Program-made: the position numbers and the translations under genes | Part shown: in pieces, positions 28,456-37,124 of the stretch | Numbering within the stretch: position 1 is the first letter of the stretch | Layout of the letters: each line of letters opens with the position of its first letter | The notes under the pieces: model-generated | Databases searched by the model: none | What the model saw: only the letters and a program-made list of their open reading frames with translations | Told to the model about the DNA's origin: nothing | Assembly: GCF_003953935.1 (NCBI RefSeq) | Contig: NZ_RXLQ01000002.1 | Coordinates: forward strand, 124,001-188,000 | DNA: 64,000 nt | Source of the DNA: Massilia atriviolacea | Lineage (GTDB): Bacteria > Pseudomonadota > Gammaproteobacteria > Burkholderiales > Burkholderiaceae_D | Direction of reading: 5' to 3'

Positions 28456-30831
28456 ATGGGATATCTGGATGGGCGGATTGGCTGGCGCTTGCTGGCCAGG
28501 GAGCCGGGCTATTCGCTGGCGGTGATCGGCGGGCTGGCGGTCGGCTTTGCGGCCTGTTTCCTGCTGCTCGGTTTCGTGATCCATAGCCTGGGCTACAACG
28601 CGCAGCTGCCGGCCAGCGAGCGCACTTACCTGGTCAAGGAACGGCGCAACCTGCTGCCGCGTCCCGAATGGCGGGCATCGGCTCCCGGCGCCTTGCGCGA
28701 CGTGGTCGGCGCCAGCGGCATGGCCGCCGCCTTCACCCAGTCCCACAGCGTCGAGCTGACGGCGCGCGTCGGCCAACGCGTCCTGCCCCTGACCGTGAGC
28801 GCGGTCGAGCCGAACTACCTGGCGTTTTTCGGCGTGACGGCGCTGCAGGGCGACGCGTCGGCGGCGCTGGCGCGTCCGGATGCGCTGGTGCTGAGCGAAT
28901 CCGAGGCGCTGCGCCTGTTCGGCCGGCGCGATGCGATCGGCCAGGTCGCGCGCATCGACGGCGTGCCGTTCCAGGTGCGTGCCATCGTTCCCGACATGCC
29001 CGGCAATACCACCGTGCGCGCCGATGCGCTGGTCGGCGCCGGCATCCATGGCTGGGATCGGGGGAAAGCGCCCGCGCAAGCCTGGAACAGCAATACCGAG
29101 TTGTACGTGCGGCTGGCGCCGGGCGCCGATCCGGGCGCGATCAACGCCGTGCTGCAAGAGGCCGTGGTGCGCCACCGCGACGCGCCGGCCATGACCGCCG
29201 CGCTGCGCCAGCGCTTCGCCGGCCGCCACATGACCGAGATCGGCATGACCGCCTTGTCGGCGCTGTATTTCGACGAAGGGCTGCTGGCCGGCCGCGACGG
29301 CGCCAGCTACGGCAACATCAAGTCGCTGGCCGCCCTCGGGGCGCTGGCCTTGCTGATCCTGGCGCTGGCCGGCGCCAACTACGTCAACCTGGTAGCGGTG
29401 CGCATGGTCGACCGGCGCCGTGAAATCGGCATGCGCAAGGCCATGGGCGTCAGTGCGCCGGCGCTCGCACGCCAGTTCGTCGCCGAGTCGATGGTGGTGG
29501 CGCTGCTGGCCAGCGCACTCGGGGTGGCGCTGGCATGGCTGGCGGCGCCGCAGTTCGCGATGCTGGTCGAGCGGCCGCTGGACGGCATGTTCGGGCCGTC
29601 GATGCTGGGCGCCGCGCTGCTGGCCGGCGGCGCGGTGGGGGCGCTGTCGGCCCTGTATCCGGCATCGGTGGCGCTGCGCCTGCCGGTGCGCGAGATGCTG
29701 CAGGGGCGCGCAGGCGGGCAGGATGCCGGTGGCCTGCGCTTGCGCCAGGCGCTGTCGGTGTTCCAGTTCGCCTGCGCGATCGGCCTGGTTGGCGCGACCG
29801 GCGCGGTGTACTGGCAGGCCGACTATGCCAGCCGCGTCGACCCCGGCTTCGATCCCGCGTCCTTGCTGGTGCTCGACCTGCCGACGGCGGACGCGCCGGC
29901 GCAGGCGTTCCGGGAAGCGCTGGCGCGCCTGCCCGGGGTGGGCGGCGTGGTGGCCGTGGCCGACGCGGTCGGACGCGATACGGTCGTCGCCACGGCCAGC
30001 GTCGGCCGCGCCGGCGGCGCCGAGGTGGCGCTGGAGGTGAAGGGCGTCGGCCCCGAATTCTTCCAGGTGCTCGGGGTGCGCGCGCAGCTCGGGCGCGTGT
30101 TCGACCCGGCCCGGGACCGGCCAGGCAGCGGCAGCGTGGTGCTCAACGCGCTGGCGGCGCAGGCGCTCGGCTTCGCCACGCCGCGGGAGGCGCTGGGGGC
30201 AATGCTGGGCAAGGAGCGCGTGGTGGGGATCGTGCCCGACCTGCGCTACCGCACCCTGCGCGAACATCCCGGCCCGATGATGTACCGGATCGATCCGCTG
30301 CAAACGGTGCTGATGGTGCGGACCACCTCCGGCAAGGCCGCGCTGCACGGGGCCATCGAGACGCTGTGGCAGCGCTATTATCCGGACCAGGTGCTGTACC
30401 TGGAACCGGCGGCCGCCATCTTCGCGCAGAATTATGGCGAGGACCGGCGCCTGGCGCTGATGCTGGCCGGCGCCAGCGTGGTGGCAACGGCGCTGGCCTC
30501 GTTCGGCATTTACGTGCTGGCGGCGTACAGCATCCGCCGGCGCGCGCGCGAAATCGTGCTGCGCAAGCTGCATGGTGCCGGCGGCGCCGCCATCGGCCGC
30601 CTGGTGGCGCGCGAATTCGCGGCGCTGGCCGGGATCGGCGCGGCGCTCGGACTGCCGCTGGCGTGGCTGGCCAACGAGCGCTATCTGTCAGGCTTCGTGG
30701 AGCGCGCGCCGATGGGGCAGTGGCCGCTGGTATGCGCCGCCGGCGGCGTGTTCGCGGTGGCGCTGGCGGCGACCGCGCGCCATACCATCGGCGCGATGCG
30801 CATGGCCCCCGCGGCGGCCTTGCGCGGCTGA
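28456..30831 (+). CDS. MacB/FtsX-type ABC transporter permease
   Basis: A 791-residue permease with the duplicated MacB_PCD/FtsX arrangement: TM near residues 22-42, a periplasmic domain (about 50-280), three TM helices (about 290-420), then a TM at about 435-452, a second periplasmic domain and three TM helices to the end. Conserved 'RRREIGMRKAMGVSAPALAR' and 'RRRAREIVLRKLHGAGGAAI' follow the TM helices, as in this family. The ATG at 28456 is preceded by GGGAGG. No ATP-binding gene adjoins it, so the ATPase must come from elsewhere. The substrate is unknown. Its promoter holds a BlaI-type operator. Confidence 0.88.
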   Translation: MGYLDGRIGWRLLAREPGYSLAVIGGLAVGFAACFLLLGFVIHSLGYNAQLPASERTYLVKERRNLLPRPEWRASAPGALRDVVGASGMAAAFTQSHSVELTARVGQRVLPLTVSAVEPNYLAFFGVTALQGDASAALARPDALVLSESEALRLFGRRDAIGQVARIDGVPFQVRAIVPDMPGNTTVRADALVGAGIHGWDRGKAPAQAWNSNTELYVRLAPGADPGAINAVLQEAVVRHRDAPAMTAALRQRFAGRHMTEIGMTALSALYFDEGLLAGRDGASYGNIKSLAALGALALLILALAGANYVNLVAVRMVDRRREIGMRKAMGVSAPALARQFVAESMVVALLASALGVALAWLAAPQFAMLVERPLDGMFGPSMLGAALLAGGAVGALSALYPASVALRLPVREMLQGRAGGQDAGGLRLRQALSVFQFACAIGLVGATGAVYWQADYASRVDPGFDPASLLVLDLPTADAPAQAFREALARLPGVGGVVAVADAVGRDTVVATASVGRAGGAEVALEVKGVGPEFFQVLGVRAQLGRVFDPARDRPGSGSVVLNALAAQALGFATPREALGAMLGKERVVGIVPDLRYRTLREHPGPMMYRIDPLQTVLMVRTTSGKAALHGAIETLWQRYYPDQVLYLEPAAAIFAQNYGEDRRLALMLAGASVVATALASFGIYVLAAYSIRRRAREIVLRKLHGAGGAAIGRLVAREFAALAGIGAALGLPLAWLANERYLSGFVERAPMGQWPLVCAAGGVFAVALAATARHTIGAMRMAPAAALRG

Positions 30832-30850
30832 GATTTGCTTTGCCGGCGGC

Positions 30851-30872
30851 GGGCATGGGCAGTACCATGCCC
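30851..30872 (+). repeat. Small hairpin between permease and small membrane gene
   Basis: An 8-bp perfect stem GGGCATGG / CCATGCCC (30851-30858 and 30865-30872) with a 6-base loop, 20 bases after the permease stop. There is no T tract, so partial termination or mRNA processing is only a guess. Confidence 0.35.
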
Positions 30873-30906
30873 GTGCAGGCATGGCAAACGACACAAGGGG
30901 AATCCA

Positions 30907-31209
30907 TTGAAGAGCGTTCCACTCGCGCTGGCGAGCATCGGCGTCGCCGCGCTGGCTTACGCGCTGGCGATGCTCGTTACGCGCGGGACGTTTTCGTCCT
31001 GGACCGGCGGCTGCGGCGACTTCGGCATGCGTTGCGTGGGCCAGGGCGTCATCGTGCTCGGGGTGGGATGCCTGGCCGGCGCGCTGCTGGCCCTGGTCTC
31101 GCTCGGGCATGCCGACGCGCGCACCCGGCTTGGCTGGGTGGCGCTGCTGATGAATGGCTTGCCGCTGGCCGCGATCGGCCTGACGGCACTGCTGATCGGG
31201 CTGCGTTAG
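30907..31209 (+). CDS. Small integral membrane protein
   Basis: A 100-residue hydrophobic protein with three predicted TM helices (about residues 5-25, 38-62 and 75-97) and two Cys in the first loop ('GGCGDFGMRCVGQG'). The TTG at 30907 is chosen because AAGGGGAA precedes it at the right distance and it puts TM1 at the N-terminus; the longer frame adds an implausible Arg/Cys-rich start. It follows the permease by 75 bases and is probably co-transcribed. I do not recognise the family. Confidence 0.6.
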   Translation: MKSVPLALASIGVAALAYALAMLVTRGTFSSWTGGCGDFGMRCVGQGVIVLGVGCLAGALLALVSLGHADARTRLGWVALLMNGLPLAAIGLTALLIGLR

Positions 31210-31244
31210 GCGGCCCAAGGGGCGTTCGCCCCTCGTTTCCGCTC

Positions 31245-31598
31245 CTACAGCTGCCAGATGTAGTCGACGCGGGCCCAGCTTTCCACCGGCTTGCCCCTGG
31301 CGCTGGCGGGGCCGAACTTGCACAGCTTGAGCGCCTGGTGCGCTGCATCGTCGAGCGCCGGGTGGCCGCTCGACGTTTCCACCTTGCTGTCGGCCAGCTT
31401 GCCGTCGGCGCCGACCAGGAAGGCCAGCTTGACCGTGCCGGTGTGCTTTGCGGCGCGCGCTTCGGCCGGGTAGACCGGCTTGGCGCACGATGCCAGGTCG
31501 GCTTTGGGCTTGGTGCTGCCGGCCGGCGCCGCATGCGCGCCGGCGCTGGTGCAAGCGGCGATCGCGATCGCCGCCATCGTTGTCGTCAACAGCTTCAT
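31245..31598 (-). CDS. Secreted TonB-C-like domain protein, paralogue of the M56 C-terminus
   Basis: A 117-residue protein with a Sec signal (to about residue 22, 'AGAHAAPAG') and a single TonB-C-like domain. The domain ('SCAKPVYPAEARAAKHTGTV', 'SSGHPALDDAAHQALKLCKF') closely resembles the periplasmic domain of the M56 protein ('SCAKPVWPASSLKAEHTGTV', 'SSGHVLLDQAAREGIMQCRF'), including both Cys. The ATG at 31596-31598 with GGAGAAACC upstream is chosen. A BlaI-type operator lies 68 bases upstream. It may compete with or sense for the M56 protein. Confidence 0.75.
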   Translation of the reverse strand: MKLLTTTMAAIAIAACTSAGAHAAPAGSTKPKADLASCAKPVYPAEARAAKHTGTVKLAFLVGADGKLADSKVETSSGHPALDDAAHQALKLCKFGPASARGKPVESWARVDYIWQL

Positions 31599-31665
31599 GG
31601 TTTCTCCTTTGGTGGCGTCATGCGCCATGGTTTGGGCGGGTGCCTGATGTATAGATTAATCTGTC

Positions 31666-31681
31666 TAGACAAAGTTGTCTA
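31666..31681. promoter_or_regulatory. BlaI-type operator 3 (secreted TonB-C-like gene)
   Basis: TAGACA-AAGT-TGTCTA, a perfect dyad, 68 bases upstream of the minus-strand gene starting at 31598. It is 54 bases from operator 4, so the two could be bound together to control both divergent genes. Confidence 0.78.
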
Positions 31682-31719
31682 TTGATTTATTTCTAGCATT
31701 CGCAGCTGACAAATATTAA

Positions 31720-31735
31720 TAGACAAGGATGTCTA
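31720..31735. promoter_or_regulatory. BlaI-type operator 4 (SIMPL-domain gene)
   Basis: TAGACA-AGGA-TGTCTA, a perfect dyad 48 bases upstream of the ATG at 31783. Finding it inside a possible longer reading frame of that gene supports the shorter start. Confidence 0.78.
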
Positions 31736-31782
31736 CTATGGATATTCTGGCGGTCCATGTCACATCGTTTCCCGGAGAACCC

Positions 31783-32502
31783 ATGCTGAAGACACTCGCC
31801 ACCCTCGGCGCACTGACCTTGCTGCCGACGGCGGCACCCGCGGCCGGCTTGCCCGACTATCCTTTCATCCATGTCAGCGGCGTGGGCAGCACGGTCGTCA
31901 TGCCGGACCTGGGGCAGATCGATTTTGAGATCGCCGCCTTCGATGCCGATCCGGCCGCCGCCGTCGGCGTGATCGCGGCGCGCGCCAGCGAGATCCGGGC
32001 CGCGATGGAGCAGGCCGGCGTGCCGCTGGAGGATGTGGAAATTCGCGATGTGCGCAAGGATTTCCGCAAGCAGGACCCGGCCGCGGCGCCCGGACCGGTG
32101 CTGTACGACATCCGCGCCGGCGTGCGCATCAATGTGCGCGACCTGAGCAGGTGGCGCGCGGCCGCCACGCCGCTGCTGGCGATGCCGAACCTCGATGGCT
32201 TCATGATCGTGTTCGACACCAGCGGGCGCGAAAAGATCGAGATGGCGCTGGCGGGCGACGCGCTCAGGATCGCGCGCCGCAAGGCGGAGGGGATTGCGGC
32301 GGGACTGGGAAGGAAGCTGGGAGCGGCGAGCGCCGTCAGTACGGGGGACTTGAAGAACCTGACGCGGGCGATGGGGCTGGCGCCGGGCGAGCCTGGTTCG
32401 CGCTCGCCGGCGCAGCGGATCGGCACCGAGCGCGCCGAGCTGCTGACGGTGATGTCGCTCAAATTCGCGCAGCCGGTCGACGTGATCTACCGTCTGAAGT
32501 AG
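31783..32502 (+). CDS. SIMPL (DUF541) domain periplasmic protein
   Basis: A 239-residue secreted protein: signal peptide to about residue 21 ('LLPTAAPAAG'), then a SIMPL/DUF541 domain beginning 'IHVSGVGSTVVMPDLGQIDF' and including 'ALRIARRKAEGIAAGLGRKL'. SIMPL proteins are periplasmic, often stress-linked and of unclear biochemistry. An in-frame ATG at 31729 lies inside operator 4 and gives no signal peptide at the N-terminus; the ATG at 31783 follows GGAGAA. The operator makes it a likely BlaI target. Confidence 0.85.
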   Translation: MLKTLATLGALTLLPTAAPAAGLPDYPFIHVSGVGSTVVMPDLGQIDFEIAAFDADPAAAVGVIAARASEIRAAMEQAGVPLEDVEIRDVRKDFRKQDPAAAPGPVLYDIRAGVRINVRDLSRWRAAATPLLAMPNLDGFMIVFDTSGREKIEMALAGDALRIARRKAEGIAAGLGRKLGAASAVSTGDLKNLTRAMGLAPGEPGSRSPAQRIGTERAELLTVMSLKFAQPVDVIYRLK

Positions 32503-32508
32503 CCGGGT

Positions 32509-32537
32509 TCCCGCAGGGTTCGTTGGTCCCTGCGGGA
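32509..32537. terminator. Hairpin between convergent SIMPL and dctA genes
   Basis: A perfect 10-bp stem TCCCGCAGGG / CCCTGCGGGA (32509-32518 and 32528-32537) with a 9-base loop fills the 46-base gap between two converging genes. It probably works in both directions; no strong T tract follows. Confidence 0.65.
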
Positions 32538-32548
32538 GAGGGCGATGG

Positions 32549-33853
32549 TCAGGCGGCTTTGCGAACAGGGTACATTTCGCGGTCGTCTTCAATGTGGGTC
32601 GGATTGGCCAGTTCGCTCTTCATGCGCTCGTGATCGAGCTCTTTTTCCCAGTGCGAGACCACCACCGTCGCCACGCCGTTGCCGACGAAATTGGTCAGTG
32701 CGCGGCACTCGCTCATGAAGCGGTCGATGCCGAGGATGAGGGCCATGCCGGCCACGGGAATGGTCGGCACCACGGCCAGGGTCGCGGCCAGGGTGATGAA
32801 GCCGGCGCCGGTGATGCCCGACGCGCCCTTGGAGGTCAGCATCGCCACGCCCAGGATGGTGAGCTGCTGGCTGAAGGTCAGGTCGGTGTTGGTGGCCTGC
32901 GCCACGAACAGGGCGGCCATGGTCATGTAGATATTGGTGCCGTCGAGGTTGAACGAATAACCGGTCGGCACCACCAGGCCGACGACCGACTTCGAGCAGC
33001 CGAGTTTTTCGAGCTTGCGCATCAGGGCCGGCAGGGCGCTTTCCGAGGAGCTGGTGCCGAGCACGATCAGCAGTTCTTCCTTGATGTAGGAGATGAAGCG
33101 GAAGATCGAGAAGCCGGTCATGCGGGCGATCAGGCCGAGCACGATGAACACGAACAGGGCGCAGGTCAGGTAGAAGGAGCCCATCAGCTTGGCCAGCGGC
33201 AGCAGCGAAGCCAGGCCGAATTTACCGATGGTGAAGGCCATGGCGCCGAACGCGCCGATCGGAGCGACTTTCATCACGATGCCGACGACGCCGAAAATCA
33301 CGTGCGACAGGTCGTCGATCAGTTTCGTGACCGGGCGGCCACGTTCGCCCAGCATCGACAGCGCGAAGCCGAACAGGATCGCAAACAGCAGCACCTGCAG
33401 GATGTCGCCCTTGGCGAAGGCGTCGACCACCGTGTTCGGGATGATGTTCATCACGAAGTCGAGCGTGCTCTGGTTCTTGGCCTTGGCCGTGTATTCGGCG
33501 ATGGCCTTGGTGTCGAGCGTGGCCGGGTCGGCGTTGAAGCCGTCGCCCGGACGCACCACGTTGGCGACGATCAGGCCGATGGCCAGGGCGAAGGTGGAGA
33601 CCACCTCGAAGTACAGCAGGGCCTTGCCGCCGACGCGGCCGATTTTCTTCATGTCCTGCATGCCGGCGATGCCGGCGACGACGGTACAGAAAATCACGGG
33701 AGCGATGATCATCTTGATCAGTTTGATGAAGCCGTCGCCGAGCGGTTTCATGTCGACCCCGAGTTTCGGATAGAACACGCCGAGCAGGACGCCGCACACG
33801 ATGGCGATCAGAACCTGCACATACAGGATCTTGTAGAAGGGTTGCTTTTTCAT
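32549..33853 (-). CDS. dctA: C4-dicarboxylate/proton symporter DctA
   Basis: A 434-residue member of the dicarboxylate/amino acid:cation symporter (DAACS) family. It opens '[20 protein letters not shown]', and has the serine-rich hairpin '[20 protein letters not shown]', the '[20 protein letters not shown]' motif and '[19 protein letters not shown]', all typical of DctA. It should import succinate, fumarate and malate across the inner membrane. The ATG with the typical 'MKKQPFYK' start is chosen over a long upstream extension. No dctBD two-component pair is beside it. Confidence 0.94.
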   Translation of the reverse strand: MKKQPFYKILYVQVLIAIVCGVLLGVFYPKLGVDMKPLGDGFIKLIKMIIAPVIFCTVVAGIAGMQDMKKIGRVGGKALLYFEVVSTFALAIGLIVANVVRPGDGFNADPATLDTKAIAEYTAKAKNQSTLDFVMNIIPNTVVDAFAKGDILQVLLFAILFGFALSMLGERGRPVTKLIDDLSHVIFGVVGIVMKVAPIGAFGAMAFTIGKFGLASLLPLAKLMGSFYLTCALFVFIVLGLIARMTGFSIFRFISYIKEELLIVLGTSSSESALPALMRKLEKLGCSKSVVGLVVPTGYSFNLDGTNIYMTMAALFVAQATNTDLTFSQQLTILGVAMLTSKGASGITGAGFITLAATLAVVPTIPVAGMALILGIDRFMSECRALTNFVGNGVATVVVSHWEKELDHERMKSELANPTHIEDDREMYPVRKAA

Positions 33854-33998
33854 GACGGTGTCTCCGTTCGATATTTGAGTTCGTGTATCTTTATCGAAAT
33901 CGACGGCCTCATCTATTGTGGATATCCGCAGTGCGTAGCCGGCCGCTGCCGCCACGCGCGCCTTGTGCGGTGCAGCAAAATTTAACTGAAGAGAGACG

Positions 33999-34322
33999 AT
34001 GCACAGAGCTTTATTTATCTGCAGCCAGAACCGGCTGCGCAGTCCCACGGCCGAGCAGGTGTTTGCCAGCTGGCCCGGGGTCGAGACCGATTCGGCCGGC
34101 CTGGGCGGCGATGCTTCGGTGCCGCTCTCGCCCGAGCAGATCGCCTGGGCGACGATTGTCTTCGTGATGGAAAAGGCGCACCGGCGGCGCCTGGGCGAGC
34201 GTTTCCGCGCTCACCTGAACGGCAAGAAGCTCATCTGCCTGGATATCCCCGACAACTACGGCTACATGCAGCCGGAGCTGGTCGCCATCCTGGAGGCGAA
34301 TGCCGGCAAGTTCCTGCGCTGA
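33999..34322 (+). CDS. Short low-molecular-weight protein tyrosine phosphatase-like protein
   Basis: A 107-residue protein with the phosphatase loop Cys8-x5-Arg14-Ser15 ('[14 protein letters not shown]') at the N-terminus. The usual LMW-PTP length is about 150, and the normal C-terminal Asp-Pro general acid is replaced by '[10 protein letters not shown]' near residue 85. So the active-site loop is intact but the fold is shortened. It is preceded by GAAGAGAG and diverges from dctA over 145 bases. Substrate unknown. Confidence 0.8.
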   Translation: MHRALFICSQNRLRSPTAEQVFASWPGVETDSAGLGGDASVPLSPEQIAWATIVFVMEKAHRRRLGERFRAHLNGKKLICLDIPDNYGYMQPELVAILEANAGKFLR

Positions 34323-34426
34323 GCGGGGGCGGGCGCGGCGGGGGGACGGCGCAATTGTGCATGCGACAAGGCCGCACGCGGTATAGTCATGCTTTCGACC
34401 CTGCGTCGGCCAATCGGGAACCCGCC

Positions 34427-34930
34427 ATGAGAATACTCCGTCACCTACTGCTCGCTGCCGCCATCGCCCCAGCCATCGCGCATGCAGCGCCGAAGATGAA
34501 GCCGGCCGCCAGACCGGTGACCTCGTTCTTTCCCCAGCTCGACCTGGGGCGCTTCCTGGCCGATAACTTCGACCTGGCCTCGGTCCGCAGTTCGCTGGCC
34601 CCGCGCCGCACGCCGGACCTGCGCACCTTCGCCGATTTCGGCATGCTGCCGACCAACAGCGGCGACGATGGGGTCACCTTCGACGGCGAACGCTGGCTGT
34701 ACCAGCTGCGCGTGGTGCGCCGCGCCGACATCAACAACGACGGCATCGAAGACCTGGAAGTGTGCTTCACCGACCGCGCCAAGGGCGCCAGCTACGACGC
34801 CTCGCAAAGCCTGCTGGTGAGCCGCTATTCCGACGAAACCTACGCGGTCGCGCTGCGCTACGAATCGGAGGCCTGCGGCCCCGCCGCCAAAAGCAGCCCG
34901 GCGCGGACCCGCACCATCGAAGTCAAGTAG
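34427..34930 (+). CDS. Secreted protein with a DxNxDGxxD motif, unknown function
   Basis: A 167-residue protein with a Sec signal (to about residue 21, 'PAIAHA'). The mature part includes 'DLRTFADFGMLPTNSGDDGV' and a calcium-loop-like 'RADINNDGIEDLEVCF', the Asp-x-Asn-x-Asp-Gly-x-x-Asp pattern of EF-hand/dockerin and FG-GAP-type loops. I do not recognise the family. It converges on bdhA with 27 bases between stops. Confidence 0.65.
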   Translation: MRILRHLLLAAAIAPAIAHAAPKMKPAARPVTSFFPQLDLGRFLADNFDLASVRSSLAPRRTPDLRTFADFGMLPTNSGDDGVTFDGERWLYQLRVVRRADINNDGIEDLEVCFTDRAKGASYDASQSLLVSRYSDETYAVALRYESEACGPAAKSSPARTRTIEVK

Positions 34931-34941
34931 GCACGCCCGCC

Positions 34942-34957
34942 GCGCCTGGACAGGCGC
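34942..34957. terminator. Short hairpin between convergent genes
   Basis: A 6-bp GC stem GCGCCT / AGGCGC with GGAC loop lies directly against the bdhA stop codon and 12 bases after the opposing gene. There is no T tract; termination is a weak inference. Confidence 0.3.
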
Positions 34958-35752
34958 TTACTGCGCGGCCCAGCCGCCGTCCATGTTCCACGCCACGCCG
35001 CGCACCTGGTTGCCGGCCGGGCTGCACAGGAATACCGCCAGCGCGCCCAGTTCCTCGGGCGTGACGAATTCGCCGGACGGCTGCTTTTCGCCCAGCAGGG
35101 CCTTCTTGGCTTCCTCGTTGCCGATGCCGTCCCGGGCGGCGCGGTCGTCCACCTGTTTTTGCACCAGCGGCGTCAATACCCAGCCCGGGCAGATGGCGTT
35201 GCAGGTCACGCCGGTGGCGGCCGTCTCCAGCGCGGTCACCTTGGTAAAGCCGACCAGCCCGTGCTTGGCCGCCACGTAGGCCGACTTTTGCGCCGAGCCG
35301 ACCAGCCCGTGCACCGACGCCAGGTTGATGATGCGGCCCCAGTTCTTCCGCTTCATGGCCGGCAGCGCCAGGCGCGAGGTGTGGAAGGCGGAGCTGAGGT
35401 TGATGGCGATGATCGCGTCCCACTTCTCGGCCGGAAAATCCTCGATATCGGCCACGTGCTGGATGCCGGCGTTATTGACCAGCACATCGACGCCGCCGAA
35501 CTTGTCGCTTGCGAACCGCATCATGGCCTCGATCTCGGCCGGTTTCGACATGTCGGCATTGTGGTAGGCCGTCTGCACGCCGAATTCGCGCGCCAGGTCG
35601 GTGTGCAGTTTCTCGATCTGCTGGGCGTCGCCGAAGCCGTTGAACACGATGTTGGCGCCTTCCCGGGCCAGCGAGCGTGCGATGCCGAGGCCGATGCCGG
35701 AGGTCGAGCCGGTGACCAGAGCGGTCTTGCCGCTCAGCATAGTTGATTTCAT
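34958..35752 (-). CDS. bdhA: 3-hydroxybutyrate dehydrogenase
   Basis: A 264-residue short-chain dehydrogenase with the D-3-hydroxybutyrate dehydrogenase profile: 'GSTSGIGLGIARSLA' (NAD site), 'NNAGIQHVADIEDFPAEKW', 'INLASVHGLVGSAQKSAYVA' with catalytic Ser, Tyr and following Lys, and 'AICPGWVLTPLVQKQV'. The 'GIQHV' and 'PGWVLTPLVQ' segments separate it from FabG. It interconverts 3-hydroxybutyrate and acetoacetate in PHB/ketone-body metabolism, which links it to scoAB at 12 kb. Confidence 0.92.
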   Translation of the reverse strand: MKSTMLSGKTALVTGSTSGIGLGIARSLAREGANIVFNGFGDAQQIEKLHTDLAREFGVQTAYHNADMSKPAEIEAMMRFASDKFGGVDVLVNNAGIQHVADIEDFPAEKWDAIIAINLSSAFHTSRLALPAMKRKNWGRIINLASVHGLVGSAQKSAYVAAKHGLVGFTKVTALETAATGVTCNAICPGWVLTPLVQKQVDDRAARDGIGNEEAKKALLGEKQPSGEFVTPEELGALAVFLCSPAGNQVRGVAWNMDGGWAAQ

Positions 35753-35878
35753 TGTGTCCTCTACGGAAGAAAGAATTAGGGGGGATGATGTAGAATTCTA
35801 AACGCAGTGAAGATTGAAGCACATATTTGAAAGTGGCGACGGATCGACACGCCCGACAACGCCTAACGAGGAGCCGGC

Positions 35879-36760
35879 ATGATCGAAGCAAGAATCAAAT
35901 CCGTCCAGTGCATCTCGCCCGCCGGCTTGCACCAGATGTCCTACAAGGAGTGGGGCGACGAGGCCAATCCGCGCGTGCTGGTATGCGTGCATGGCGTCAC
36001 GCGCGTGGGCGACGACTTCGACAGGCTGGCGCGCGCGCTGGCCGGCCACTACCGCGTGGTGGCGCCGGACGTGGTCGGGCGCGGCCGCTCCGGACGCCTG
36101 GCCAATCCGCAGCTGTACCGCGTGCCGCAGTACGTGAGCGACATGGTGACGCTGATCGCGCGCGTCACCGGGGGCACCGGCTCCGATGGCGTCGACTGGT
36201 TCGGCACCTCGATGGGCGGCCTGATCGGCCTGGCCCTGGCTTCGCTGCCCGGCACCCCGGTGCGCAAACTGGTCCTCAACGACATCGGTCCGACCCTCGA
36301 CCCGGCGGCGCTGCGGCGCATCGGCGACTACATCGGCCAGGAGCTGCGCTTCCCGGACTTCGACGCCGCCGCGCGCTTCGTGCGCGAGGTGTCGCAGTCG
36401 TTCGGCGAGCACACCGAGGAAGAATGGCACAAGCTGTGCAGCGACGTGCTGCGGCGCGATGCCGACGGCCAGTGGGTGCGCCATTACGACATGGGACTGG
36501 CGCTGCCGTTCCGCTCGGCCACGCCGGAGAGCACGCAGGCCGACGAAGCCATGCTGTGGGCCGCCTACGATGCGATCCGCTGCCCGACCATGCTGGTGCG
36601 CGGCGAGCACTCCGACCTGCTCTCGCGCGCCACCGCCGCCAGCATGGCCGCGCGCGGACCGCGCGCCACCTTGGTCGAGATGCCCGGCGTGGGCCACGCC
36701 CCGACTTTTATCCACGACGACCAGATCGCCGTTGCACGACAATTTTTGATTGGTACTTGA
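35879..36760 (+). CDS. Alpha/beta hydrolase
   Basis: A 293-residue hydrolase with the oxyanion His-Gly ('LVCVHGVTRVGDDFDRLA'), nucleophile elbow Gly-Thr-Ser-Met-Gly-Gly, and C-terminal His in 'GVGHAPTFIHDDQI'; Asp is likely in 'VRGEHSDLLSRAT'. The substrate cannot be deduced. It starts after GAGGAGCCGGC and is followed 8 bases later by a RidA-type gene, so the two are probably co-transcribed, and relA follows in the same direction. Confidence 0.88.
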   Translation: MIEARIKSVQCISPAGLHQMSYKEWGDEANPRVLVCVHGVTRVGDDFDRLARALAGHYRVVAPDVVGRGRSGRLANPQLYRVPQYVSDMVTLIARVTGGTGSDGVDWFGTSMGGLIGLALASLPGTPVRKLVLNDIGPTLDPAALRRIGDYIGQELRFPDFDAAARFVREVSQSFGEHTEEEWHKLCSDVLRRDADGQWVRHYDMGLALPFRSATPESTQADEAMLWAAYDAIRCPTMLVRGEHSDLLSRATAASMAARGPRATLVEMPGVGHAPTFIHDDQIAVARQFLIGT

Positions 36761-36768
36761 AAGACATT

Positions 36769-37119
36769 ATGGAAATTACACGACTGCACGTAGGAAAACG
36801 CCTCTCCGAAGTGGCCATCCACAATGGCACGGTCTACCTGGCCGGCCAGATCGCCGACGACACAAGCGCCGACATCGGCGGCCAGATGCGCGAAGTGCTG
36901 GGCCACGTCGACCGCCTGCTGGCCGAAGCGGGCAGCGACAAGACCTGCATCCTGATGGCGCAGATATTCATCGCCGACATGGCGCACTTCGACGGCATGA
37001 ACGCGGTCTGGGACGAATGGGTCGCCTCCGGCCACACGCCGCCGCGCGCCACCGTCGAATCGAAGCTGGCCAACCCCGCATGCCTGGTTGAGATCGTCGT
37101 CACCGCAGCCCTGCGCTAA
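36769..37119 (+). CDS. RidA/YjgF-family protein
   Basis: A 116-residue RidA-like protein with 'VYLAGQIADDTSADIGGQMR', 'AQIFIADMAHFDGMNAVWDE' and 'PPRATVESKLANPACLVEIV', the last holding the conserved Arg that binds carboxylates in imine deaminases. It probably hydrolyses reactive enamines or imines. The ATG at 36769 is the family start; the longer open frame overlaps the hydrolase gene. It is five bases upstream of relA. Confidence 0.88.
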   Translation: MEITRLHVGKRLSEVAIHNGTVYLAGQIADDTSADIGGQMREVLGHVDRLLAEAGSDKTCILMAQIFIADMAHFDGMNAVWDEWVASGHTPPRATVESKLANPACLVEIVVTAALR

Positions 37120-37124
37120 GCCGC

